Origin: Ensifer canadensis
Lineage (GTDB): Bacteria; Pseudomonadota; Alphaproteobacteria; Rhizobiales; Rhizobiaceae
Length of the DNA stretch: 64,000 nt
Direction of reading: 5' to 3'
Assembly (NCBI RefSeq): GCF_017488845.2
Contig: NZ_CP083370.1
Location: forward strand, 1,364,001-1,428,000
Under the pieces are notes generated by a model, which was not told the origin of the DNA, searched no databases, and saw only the letters and a program-made list of their open reading frames with translations. Within the stretch, counting starts at the first letter, position 1; the number at the start of each line of letters is the position of its first letter. Positions 44,966 to 53,168 of this stretch are shown one piece after another. The position numbers and the translations under genes were made by a program.

Positions 44966-45462
44966 TCATCATACGGCCGGAGCGAGCGGGCGACGAACAG
45001 GCGATCCACGACGTGACGGCCGCCGCATTCGAGGGGCACCCGCACAGCGACCAGAGCGAACCCTTCATCATCGAACGCCTTCGGGGCGAGGGCGCGTTGA
45101 TGCTCTCGCTCGTCGCCGAAGAGGAAGGTCAGATCGTCGGCCACGTTGCCTTCTCGCCGGTGACCCTTACGCCGCCGGCAGCAGGCTGGTTTGGGCTTGG
45201 CCCGGTGGCCGTCATGCGGGAGCGCCAGGCAAACGGGATTGGCAGTCGGCTCATCCGCGAAGGGCTAGCGATGCTTGCCGCTGACGGCGCCTTGGGCTGT
45301 GTGGTCGTGGGCGATCCCGACTATTACCAAAAGTTCAGATTCCGACACGAATCTTCACTTGTATTCCCAGGTTGTGCGCCGCAATACTTCATGGCGCTGG
45401 CCTTCTCCGGCGCGGTACCGACAGGTACGGTTGCCTATCATCCGGCTTTCGGCACTGAGTGA
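44962..45462 (+). CDS. GNAT family N-acetyltransferase
   Basis: The 166-residue protein overlaps glmS in ATGA, so translation is likely coupled. The GNAT fold is visible: a strand VGHVAFSPVTLTP (about 54-66), the acetyl-CoA loop RERQANGIGSRLIREGL (about 83-99), and GCVVVGDPDYYQKFRF, a pattern found in YhbS-like acetyltransferases. The substrate is unknown. Its coupling to glmS hints at an amino-sugar or cell-wall substrate, which is inference. A DUF502 gene follows after 18 bases. Confidence 0.88.
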   Translation: MIIIRPERAGDEQAIHDVTAAAFEGHPHSDQSEPFIIERLRGEGALMLSLVAEEEGQIVGHVAFSPVTLTPPAAGWFGLGPVAVMRERQANGIGSRLIREGLAMLAADGALGCVVVGDPDYYQKFRFRHESSLVFPGCAPQYFMALAFSGAVPTGTVAYHPAFGTE

Positions 45463-45480
45463 GGTTTAAACGGAAGAGGC

Positions 45481-46173
45481 ATGGGCGAAAATTCGAAGAG
45501 CGGCTATATTGCGACCCGGTTGCGGAACTATTTCCTGACGGGGCTGATTATCTGCGCGCCGCTGGCCATCACCGTCTGGTTGGTGCGCACCTTCATCGAG
45601 TGGGCCGATGGATGGGTGAAGCCCTACCTGCCGAATTTCTATAATCCGGATACCTATTCGCCTGTGGCTATTCCCGGATTCGGGCTTCTGGTCGCACTCA
45701 TCGTCATCACCTTGGTGGGCTTCCTCACAGCCAATCTGGTCGGTCGCTCGATCGTTGCCTTCGGCGAATCGCTCGTCAGCCGGACGCCGCTCGTTCGCAC
45801 CATCTACAAGTCGTTGAAGCAGATCTTCCAGACGGTGCTGCAGGAGCAGTCGTCCTCGTTCAAGAAGGCGGGCTTGATCGAATATCCGAGCCCCGGCCTC
45901 TGGTCGCTGGTCTTCATCGCCACGGATGTCAAAGGCGAAGTCGCCGCCAAATTCTCCGAGCGTGGCATGGATATGGTGACCGTGTTCCTGCCACCGACAC
46001 CGATCCCGACCGCTGGCTTCCTTTTGTTCGTACCCCGCGACAAGATCATTCCGCTTGAAATGAGCGCCGAGGATGCGGCCAAGCTCTTGATTTCTGGCGG
46101 TCTCGTCGCACCGGACTACAAGCCGCTCGCCAACGCTCCACCGCTCCAGATCGCCCAGCAGAAGAGCGCCTGA
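45481..46173 (+). CDS. DUF502 family membrane protein
   Basis: The 230-residue protein has two hydrophobic segments (about 17-37 and 64-86) and the DUF502 pattern NYFLTGLIICAPLAITVWL, then TPLVRTIYKSLKQIFQTVL and VTVFLPPTPIPTAGFLLFVP. Function is unknown. It is probably co-transcribed with glmS and the acetyltransferase. Its stop lies four bases before the convergent recG stop. A GGAAGAGG site precedes the ATG. Confidence 0.88.
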   Translation: MGENSKSGYIATRLRNYFLTGLIICAPLAITVWLVRTFIEWADGWVKPYLPNFYNPDTYSPVAIPGFGLLVALIVITLVGFLTANLVGRSIVAFGESLVSRTPLVRTIYKSLKQIFQTVLQEQSSSFKKAGLIEYPSPGLWSLVFIATDVKGEVAAKFSERGMDMVTVFLPPTPIPTAGFLLFVPRDKIIPLEMSAEDAAKLLISGGLVAPDYKPLANAPPLQIAQQKSA

Positions 46174-46177
46174 GGCT

Positions 46178-48283
46178 TCAGCCGGCGCGCAGGAAGCGGA
46201 TCGCTTCGTCGCGGCGGTGGAGATAGAGCAGGGTTCGAAGCGCCTCCCCACGGGGCGATGTAAGATCAGGATCCCGCTCGATCAGATAGGCCGCGTCCTT
46301 GCGGGCGATTTCGAGCAGATCGCCATGCGCTTCGAGGCTGGCGATACGAAAGCCGGGCGTGCCGGATTGGCGCGTTCCCAGCAGTTCGCCTTCGCCGCGC
46401 AGCTTCAGATCTTCCTCGGCGATCAGAAAGCCATCTTCGCTGTCGCGCAGGATCGAAAGCCTTGCCCGGCCGGTTTCACCCAGCGGGCTCTTGTAGAGCA
46501 GGATACAGGTCGATGCTTCGTCGCCACGGCCGACGCGGCCGCGCAACTGATGCAATTGCGCCAGGCCGAAGCGTTCCGCATGTTCAATCACCATGATGGT
46601 GGCATCCGGCACGTCGACGCCGACTTCAACGACGGTCGTGGCCACGAGCAGGCGGATTTCACCGTTCTTGAAGGCGAGCATGACGGTGTCTTTTTCCGCG
46701 CCGTTCATCCGGCCGTGCACGAGACCGACATCCCGGCCGAAGCGCTTGGAGAGACCCTGATAACGTTCATCCGCTGACATGACGTCGATCGCTTCGGATT
46801 CTTCGACGAGTGGGCAGATCCAATAGGCTTTCTTGCCCTCCTTGAGGGCTGCAGCGAGGCGGTCGACGATTTCGTCGGTCCGCTCGGTCGGGATGGTAAC
46901 CGTCTGAATGGGTTTTCGACCCGCCGGCTTCTCCGTCAGCTTGGAGACATCCATGTCGCCGAAGGCCGCTAGCACCAACGTGCGGGGGATCGGCGTGGCC
47001 GTCATCACCAGCATATGGGGTGAGATGCCTTTGGCGGTCAGGCGCAGGCGCTGGTGGACGCCGAAGCGGTGCTGTTCGTCGACGACCGCAAGCGTCAGCC
47101 GGTCGTAGTTGACCGTATCCTGGAACAGGGCGTGTGTGCCGACCACGATCCGCGTCTCGCCGGAGGCAATGCGCTCCAGGATCGCGTCGCGCTCCTTGCC
47201 TTTGGTGCGTCCCGTCAGAACATCCATCGTAATGCCTGCGGGTGCAGCCATTTTCGACAGCGTAGCGAAATGCTGCCGGGCGAGGATTTCCGTCGGAGCC
47301 ATCAACACGGCCTGGCCGCCCGATTCGACCGCCGCCAGCATCGCCATCAGTGCAACCATGGTCTTGCCGGAGCCGACGTCGCCCTGCAGCAGCCGCAACA
47401 TCCGGTCGTTTCCGGCCATGTCCTTGAGGATATCGTCAATCGCAGTCGATTGGCTCGTGGTCAGCGAGAAGGGCAGTGCGGCGGTGACAGGGCCTGACAG
47501 CTTGCCTGTCGCATGCACCGGCGTCCCGGTAACCTTGCGCAGGCGCTGGCGAACAAGGGCCAGGGAGAGTTGGCCGGCCAGGAATTCGTCATAGGCGAGC
47601 CGTCGGCGCGCCGGCGCCTGCGGGTCGATATCGGTGGCGTCGCGAGGTTCATGCAGAGCGCGGAAGCTGTCGGCGGCACTTTGAAAGCCCTGCTTGTCCG
47701 CAAGCGCACCGTCGATCCACTCGGGCATGTCAGGCACGCGGGCGACGGCCGCCTCGATCGACTTGCGCAAGATGCGGGCGGAGAGACCGGCCGTCAGGCC
47801 ATAAACCGGTTCGACCAGCGGCAGGTTGTCCGCCTCGCTGGCCTTTACCATATAGTCCGGGTGAACCATCGACGGCCGCCCATTGAACCAGTCGACCTTG
47901 CCGCTGACAATCACGGTTTCGTCGACCGGCAGCGATTTTTCCAGCCAGTTGCCTTTGACGCGGAAAAAGGTGAGCGCCAGTTCACCGGTGTCGTCATGCA
48001 GGAAGATACGGTAGGGCAGGTTTTGCTTGCCCGGCGGTGGAGGCTGATGGCGATCGACGCGGCCGGTGATCGTGACGACGACGCCTTGCGGCGCATTGGC
48101 GATTCCTGGCTGCTGCCGTCGATCGATCAGCGAATGCGGCGCATGGAAAACCAGGTCGACGACGCGGCAGTCTTCGATGCTTTCGCGGCCGAGAAGTCGG
48201 GCATATAGCTCGCCGATCTTCGGGCCGATGCCGGGTAGGGTGTTGAGCGGTGAAAAGAGCGGGTCGAGCAGGGCAGGGCGCAT
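46178..48283 (-). CDS. recG: ATP-dependent DNA helicase RecG
   Basis: RecG drives fork regression and branch migration in DNA repair. The 701-residue length is normal. It has an N-terminal wedge domain (NTLPGIGPKIGELYARLLG), an OB-fold region (about 55-140), and helicase motifs: QGDVGSGKTMVALMAMLAA (Walker A), VVDEQHRFGVHQR (Walker B), MTATPIPRTLVLAAFGDMD and the C-terminal LRGRVGRGDEASTC. It is divergent from sdhE, 117 bases away. Confidence 0.96.
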   Translation of the reverse strand: MRPALLDPLFSPLNTLPGIGPKIGELYARLLGRESIEDCRVVDLVFHAPHSLIDRRQQPGIANAPQGVVVTITGRVDRHQPPPPGKQNLPYRIFLHDDTGELALTFFRVKGNWLEKSLPVDETVIVSGKVDWFNGRPSMVHPDYMVKASEADNLPLVEPVYGLTAGLSARILRKSIEAAVARVPDMPEWIDGALADKQGFQSAADSFRALHEPRDATDIDPQAPARRRLAYDEFLAGQLSLALVRQRLRKVTGTPVHATGKLSGPVTAALPFSLTTSQSTAIDDILKDMAGNDRMLRLLQGDVGSGKTMVALMAMLAAVESGGQAVLMAPTEILARQHFATLSKMAAPAGITMDVLTGRTKGKERDAILERIASGETRIVVGTHALFQDTVNYDRLTLAVVDEQHRFGVHQRLRLTAKGISPHMLVMTATPIPRTLVLAAFGDMDVSKLTEKPAGRKPIQTVTIPTERTDEIVDRLAAALKEGKKAYWICPLVEESEAIDVMSADERYQGLSKRFGRDVGLVHGRMNGAEKDTVMLAFKNGEIRLLVATTVVEVGVDVPDATIMVIEHAERFGLAQLHQLRGRVGRGDEASTCILLYKSPLGETGRARLSILRDSEDGFLIAEEDLKLRGEGELLGTRQSGTPGFRIASLEAHGDLLEIARKDAAYLIERDPDLTSPRGEALRTLLYLHRRDEAIRFLRAG

Positions 48284-48400
48284 GGCAATGAAATTGCGAC
48301 GACAATTCGGGGTTTTGCAAGGCTGACAATCATCTATTCAGCGTTTATAGAGCCCAATGACGACAAACCGTACCTCCGCGGACGGCAGGAAGGAATCTCC

Positions 48401-48706
48401 ATGACTGGCATTTCACGCACCAGCGCCGATCTCGATCCGCGTCGCCGCCGGATCCTGTTTCGTGCCTGGCATCGCGGCATACGCGAAATGGACCTGATCC
48501 TCGGGCAGTTTGCAGAAGCCGAGCTTTCCGCCTTGTCCGACATTGAACTGGACGAGCTTGAGATCATCATGGGCGAGGAAGACAACGATCTCGTTAGGTG
48601 GATCATCGGCGAAAAGCCGGTGCCCGAACGCTACCAGACGCCGATGTTTACGCGCATCGCGGCCTACCGCCCCAATTTCGAGCGGCTCCCCGAAGAGATG
48701 AAGTAG
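48401..48706 (+). CDS. sdhE: Succinate dehydrogenase assembly factor SdhE
   Basis: SdhE helps attach FAD to the succinate dehydrogenase flavoprotein. The 101-residue protein contains the family motif with RGIRE (RAWHRGIREMDLILGQFA, about 21-38) and acidic residues in LDELEIIMGEEDNDLVRWI. The start at ATG 48401 has AGGAA upstream. The mfd gene starts five bases after its stop and is likely co-transcribed. Confidence 0.92.
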   Translation: MTGISRTSADLDPRRRRILFRAWHRGIREMDLILGQFAEAELSALSDIELDELEIIMGEEDNDLVRWIIGEKPVPERYQTPMFTRIAAYRPNFERLPEEMK

Positions 48707-48710
48707 ATCG

Positions 48711-51700
48711 ATGCTGGCTGGCCTTGACCCGAAGAAGATTGTCGCCGCGACCCGTGAAGTCACGATTGGCCCGGTTCCATCCGGCGCCGAAGCGCTGGTG
48801 CTTGCCGATCTGGCCCGCGCCGGTGCGCCGATCGCCTACATTCTTTCCGATGGCCAGCGCATAGCCGACCTGGAGCAGGTCCTCGGGTTCGTTGCCCCCG
48901 ATATACCGGTCCTGACCCTGCCTGGGTGGGACTGCCTTCCCTATGACCGGGTATCTCCGAGTGCCGATACCTCGGCGCGCAGGCTTGCGGCCCTCAGCGC
49001 TCTGATCGCCCACCGCAAGAAGCCGCATGCGGCGATCGTGCTGGTGACGGTCAATGCCGCGCTGCAGAAGATTTCGCCGCAGGATGTGATCGAAAGCCTC
49101 GCTTTCTCCGCGCGTCCCGGCAACCAGGTGCGCATGGACGATGTCGCGGCGCGTCTGGAACGCAACGGCTTCGAGCGCGTGGCGACCGTTCGCGAAGTCG
49201 GCGAATATGCCGTGCGCGGCGGCATTCTCGACGTCTTCGTTCCCGGCAGTGGCGATCCGCTGCGGCTCGATTTCTTCGGCGACACGCTCGAAACCATCCG
49301 CTCCTTCGATCCGGCCAGCCAGCGCACGACCGGCCAGGTCCGCTCCCTCGACCTCAACCCGATGAGCGAGGTGTCGCTGACGCCGGAAACCATCAGCCAT
49401 TTCCGCAAGCAATATCTGTCGCTCTTCGGTGCCACGACCCGCGATGATGCGCTCTACCAGGCCGTTTCCGAGGGGCGTCGTTACGCCGGCATGGAGCATT
49501 GGCTGCCGCTCTTCTACGATCGCCTCGAGACCGTCTTCGATTATCTCGAAGGCTTTCGCATCGTCACCGACCATGTGGCGCGGGAAGCCGCAGCCGAACG
49601 GTCGAAGCTCATTCTCGACTACTACGATGCCCGCCACACGGCAGCGTCGCCGGGCAGGTCGCTGGCCACTCAGGGCACGCCCTACAAGCCGGTGCCGCCT
49701 GAGTTCCTCTATCTGAACGCGGAAGGATTTACGGCGGCGCTAGTCGAGCGCAGCGCCGTCCGGCTCACGCCCTTCAACGAGCAGGAAGGCGAGGTCCGCC
49801 AGGTCGTCACCGTCGATGCGCGGCAAGGTGCGCGCTGGGCAAAGAGCGCCGGCGAAGGCGAGGCGGAGAGCGATCGCGTCAACGTCTTCGACCAGGCGGT
49901 GAAATACATCGCTGAGAAGCGCTCCAAAGGCTTCAAGGTCGTCGTATCAGGCTGGAGCGAGGGGTCTCTCGACCGCCTGCTGCAGGTTCTCGTGGAACAT
50001 GGCCTTGGCAATATTCGCCAGATCAAGGCGCTGGCCGACGTCAACGCGCTGAAGTCAGGCGAAGCCGCAGCGGCGGTCCTCAGCCTTGAAGCGGGTTTTG
50101 AAACGGGTGATCTCGTTGTTATCGGCGAGCAGGACATTCTCGGCGATCGCATGGTCCGCCGCTCCAAGCGGCGCAAGCGCGGTGCCGACTTCATTGCCGA
50201 GGTCGCGGGCCTTGATGAAGGCAGCTACGTGGTGCACGCCGAACACGGTATCGGCCGTTTCGTCGGACTGCGCACGATCGAAGCGGTCGGCGCGCCGCAC
50301 GATTGCCTCGAACTCGTCTATGCCGACAACGCCAAGCTCTTTCTCCCGGTCGAAAACATCGAGCTCCTGTCCCGCTACGGGTCCGAAGGGACCGATGCGA
50401 TTCTCGACAAGCTCGGTGGCGTCGCTTGGCAGGCTCGCAAGGCGAAGCTCAAGAAGCGTCTGCTCGATATGGCGGGCGGTCTCATCCGCATCGCCGCCGA
50501 GCGCCACACCCGGCATGCGCACGTGCTGGTGGCCCAGGATGGAGCCTATGACGAATTCGTCGCGCGCTTCCCCTATGACGAAACCGAGGACCAGCTGAGT
50601 TCGATCGATGCCGTGCGCGAGGATCTTGGCAGCGGGCGGCCGATGGACCGCCTTGTCTGCGGCGACGTCGGCTTTGGCAAGACGGAGGTTGCGCTGCGGG
50701 CGGCCTTCATCGCGGCAATGAATGGGGTTCAAGTTGCTGTCGTCGTGCCGACGACGCTGCTTGCGCGGCAGCATTTCAAGACATTCACCGAACGTTTTCG
50801 CGGCCTGCCGATCCGCATCCAGCAGGCGTCGCGCCTTGTTGGCTCCAAGGAACTGGCGCTGACCAAGAAGGAAGTAGCTGATGGCAAGACCGATGTCGTG
50901 GTCGGCACCCATGCCCTGCTCGGAACGACGGTCAATTTCGCCAACCTTGGCTTGCTGATCATCGACGAGGAGCAGCATTTCGGCGTCAAGCACAAGGAAC
51001 GGCTGAAGGAGCTGAAGTCGGACGTGCATGTGCTGACGCTGTCGGCGACACCGATCCCGCGCACGCTGCAACTGGCATTGACCGGGGTGCGCGAACTGTC
51101 GCTCATTACCACGGCGCCTGTCGACCGCATGGCGGTGCGCACCTTCATTTCGCCGTTCGACGCGCTGGTGATCCGTGAGACCTTGATGCGCGAGCATTAT
51201 CGCGGCGGCCAGAGCTTCTATGTCTGCCCACGCCTCAGCGATCTCTCGGAGATCCATGACTTCCTGAAATCCGATGTACCGGAGCTGAAGGTCGCCGTCG
51301 CCCACGGCCAGATGCCGGCAACCGAACTCGAAGACATCATGAACGCCTTCTATGAAGGGCAGTATGACGTTCTGCTGTCGACGACCATCGTCGAATCCGG
51401 CCTCGATGTGCCAACGGCCAATACCTTGATCGTGCATCGTGCCGACATGTTCGGCCTGGCGCAGCTCTACCAGCTTCGCGGCCGCGTCGGTCGTTCGAAG
51501 GTGCGCGCCTTCGCGCTGTTCACGCTACCGGTCAACAAGACGCTGACGGCAACGGCCGAGCGGCGGTTGAAGGTGTTGCAGTCGCTGGACACGCTCGGCG
51601 CCGGCTTCCAGCTGGCAAGCCACGACCTCGACATTCGCGGCGCCGGCAACCTGCTCGGCGAAGAACAGTCCGGCCATATCAAGGAAGTTGGCTTCGAACT

Positions 51701-52220
51701 CTATCAGCAGATGCTCGAGGAAGCGGTCGCTGAGCTCAAGGGTGAGGAAGAGGTCCACGATACCGGCTGGTCGCCGCAAATCTCTGTTGGCACGCCGGTG
51801 ATGATCCCGGAACATTATGTGCCGGATCTGCATCTGCGGCTTGGCCTTTACCGCCGCCTTGGCGAGCTGACGGACCTCAAGGAGATCGACGGTTTCGGCG
51901 CGGAGATGATCGACCGCTTCGGCCCGCTGCCGATCGAGGTGCAGCACCTCCTGAAGATCGTCTATATCAAGTCGCTCTGCCGCACGGCCAATGTCGAAAA
52001 GCTCGATGCCGGCCCGAAGGGCGTCGTCGTGCAGCTCCGCAACAAGGAATTCCCGAACCCGGCAGCGCTGGTCGGCTACATCGCCAAGCAGGGCACGCTG
52101 GCGAAGATCAGGCCGGATCACAGCATCTTCTTCCAGCGCGAGCTGGTTACGCCGGAAAAGCGCCTCTCGGGCGCGGCGATGGTGATGACGCAGCTCGCAG
52201 GGTTGGCGAAACAGGTTTAA
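48711..52220 (+). CDS. mfd: Transcription-repair coupling factor
   Basis: Mfd removes stalled RNA polymerase and recruits UvrA. The 1169-residue protein has the usual order: UvrB-like N-terminal part (about 1-330), RNA polymerase interaction domain (about 490-560, GSYVVHAEHGIGRFVGL), helicase motor (Walker A CGDVGFGKTEVALRAAF, Walker B IIDEEQHFGVKHKE, LSATPIPRTLQLAL, and YQLRGRVGRSK), and a C-terminal UvrA-blocking domain (about 1010-1150). ATG 48711 follows the sdhE stop by five bases. Confidence 0.96.
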   Translation: MLAGLDPKKIVAATREVTIGPVPSGAEALVLADLARAGAPIAYILSDGQRIADLEQVLGFVAPDIPVLTLPGWDCLPYDRVSPSADTSARRLAALSALIAHRKKPHAAIVLVTVNAALQKISPQDVIESLAFSARPGNQVRMDDVAARLERNGFERVATVREVGEYAVRGGILDVFVPGSGDPLRLDFFGDTLETIRSFDPASQRTTGQVRSLDLNPMSEVSLTPETISHFRKQYLSLFGATTRDDALYQAVSEGRRYAGMEHWLPLFYDRLETVFDYLEGFRIVTDHVAREAAAERSKLILDYYDARHTAASPGRSLATQGTPYKPVPPEFLYLNAEGFTAALVERSAVRLTPFNEQEGEVRQVVTVDARQGARWAKSAGEGEAESDRVNVFDQAVKYIAEKRSKGFKVVVSGWSEGSLDRLLQVLVEHGLGNIRQIKALADVNALKSGEAAAAVLSLEAGFETGDLVVIGEQDILGDRMVRRSKRRKRGADFIAEVAGLDEGSYVVHAEHGIGRFVGLRTIEAVGAPHDCLELVYADNAKLFLPVENIELLSRYGSEGTDAILDKLGGVAWQARKAKLKKRLLDMAGGLIRIAAERHTRHAHVLVAQDGAYDEFVARFPYDETEDQLSSIDAVREDLGSGRPMDRLVCGDVGFGKTEVALRAAFIAAMNGVQVAVVVPTTLLARQHFKTFTERFRGLPIRIQQASRLVGSKELALTKKEVADGKTDVVVGTHALLGTTVNFANLGLLIIDEEQHFGVKHKERLKELKSDVHVLTLSATPIPRTLQLALTGVRELSLITTAPVDRMAVRTFISPFDALVIRETLMREHYRGGQSFYVCPRLSDLSEIHDFLKSDVPELKVAVAHGQMPATELEDIMNAFYEGQYDVLLSTTIVESGLDVPTANTLIVHRADMFGLAQLYQLRGRVGRSKVRAFALFTLPVNKTLTATAERRLKVLQSLDTLGAGFQLASHDLDIRGAGNLLGEEQSGHIKEVGFELYQQMLEEAVAELKGEEEVHDTGWSPQISVGTPVMIPEHYVPDLHLRLGLYRRLGELTDLKEIDGFGAEMIDRFGPLPIEVQHLLKIVYIKSLCRTANVEKLDAGPKGVVVQLRNKEFPNPAALVGYIAKQGTLAKIRPDHSIFFQRELVTPEKRLSGAAMVMTQLAGLAKQV

Positions 52221-52288
52221 TCGCCTTCGCGCCGCTGTTCCTTTGGCGGCGCGAGAGGACTTGCCATTGCTTTAGCTTTTCTGCGTAC

Positions 52289-52317
52289 TTCCTTGAATCG
52301 CTTCCGATTTAAGGGAA
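52289..52317. repeat. Short palindrome related to the dispersed repeat
   Basis: TTCCTTGAATCG and CGATTTAAGGGAA form an imperfect palindrome around CTTC. It shares the TTGAATCG/CGATTTAAG centre with the repeats at 31754 and 53046 but lacks their flanks. It lies between the convergent mfd and DsbA-type genes and may act as a terminator. Confidence 0.45.
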
Positions 52318-52974
52318 TCAAGCGGTAGCCTTCATCTGCGCGATTTCGCGAAGCGCGTTGCTGAGCACTTCGACCGATTGCGCACCCATGACGGCATATT
52401 GCCCGTCGAGGATGAAGCAGGGGACGCCGGTGACGCCCATCTCGCGTGCCATGCCGATCTCTTCTTTGACTGCATCCTTGTCGGCATCCGAGTTGAGGAG
52501 CGCTGCGATAACGGGCCGGTCGAGGCCGGCCTCAGCGGCGATATCGAGCAGAACAGCCTGATCGCCGACATTGCGGCCGTCCTCGAAGTTCGCCTTGAAG
52601 AGCAGGCTGACGACGGCCGATTGCGCCACTTCGCCATTGGTCGCCGCCCAGCGAATGAGCCGGTGCGCGTCGAGCGTATTGGGGCTGATCTTCACCGCAT
52701 CGAAATCGAAGGCGATGCCATCGGCATTGCCGAGTGCTTTCAACGTCTCATGCGCCTTGTCGACCGCTGCCTGGCCACCGAGCTTGGCGGCAAGATGCTG
52801 CTTGTGATCGACGCCTTCAGGCGGAAGGTCGGGATTGAGCTGATAGGGACGCCACTGCACTGCGACCTGCAACTCCGAGGCGACATCGGCGATCGCCTGG
52901 TCGAGCCTAGCCTTGCCGAGATAGCACCACGGGCAGACGACGTCGGAGACGATATCGATGCTGACGGTTTGCAT
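52318..52974 (-). CDS. DsbA family oxidoreductase (FrnE-like)
   Basis: I start at ATG 52974 (218 residues), with AGAGGAAAGG upstream. A longer frame from 53262 runs through a repeat and is rejected. The protein has the thioredoxin-fold active site CPWC (residues 14-17) and cis-Pro region TGVPCFILDGQYAVMG. It lacks a signal peptide, so it is probably cytoplasmic, like FrnE proteins and 2-hydroxychromene isomerase relatives. The physiological substrate is unknown. Confidence 0.9.
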   Translation of the reverse strand: MQTVSIDIVSDVVCPWCYLGKARLDQAIADVASELQVAVQWRPYQLNPDLPPEGVDHKQHLAAKLGGQAAVDKAHETLKALGNADGIAFDFDAVKISPNTLDAHRLIRWAATNGEVAQSAVVSLLFKANFEDGRNVGDQAVLLDIAAEAGLDRPVIAALLNSDADKDAVKEEIGMAREMGVTGVPCFILDGQYAVMGAQSVEVLSNALREIAQMKATA

Positions 52975-53045
52975 GATGTGAGATGCCTTTCCTCTTGGAC
53001 AAAGCTGCGAGATAAGCCGGTTCCATCGGGCTTTCAATGCGTTCC

Positions 53046-53147
53046 TGCTGCATGTTTTATCCTTAAATCGCATTCGATTTAAGGATAAAACATGCAGCAA
53101 TTCAAAGTGCCGCAGCGACCCTGGCGCGTCTGAGAAGACGCGCGGCG
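53046..53147 (-). repeat. Dispersed palindromic repeat, copy 2
   Basis: This copy matches 31754-31850 in inverted orientation. It contains a near-perfect palindrome with 25-base arms (53046-53070 and 53075-53099) around CATT, the word GCAATTCAAAGTGC, and a GC-rich hairpin GGCGCGTCT-GAGA-AGACGCGC. It lies between the DsbA-type gene start and the solute-binding protein stop, and may end the latter's transcript. Confidence 0.8.
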
Positions 53148-53168
53148 CTGTAGAGGGAAGCGACCCTT

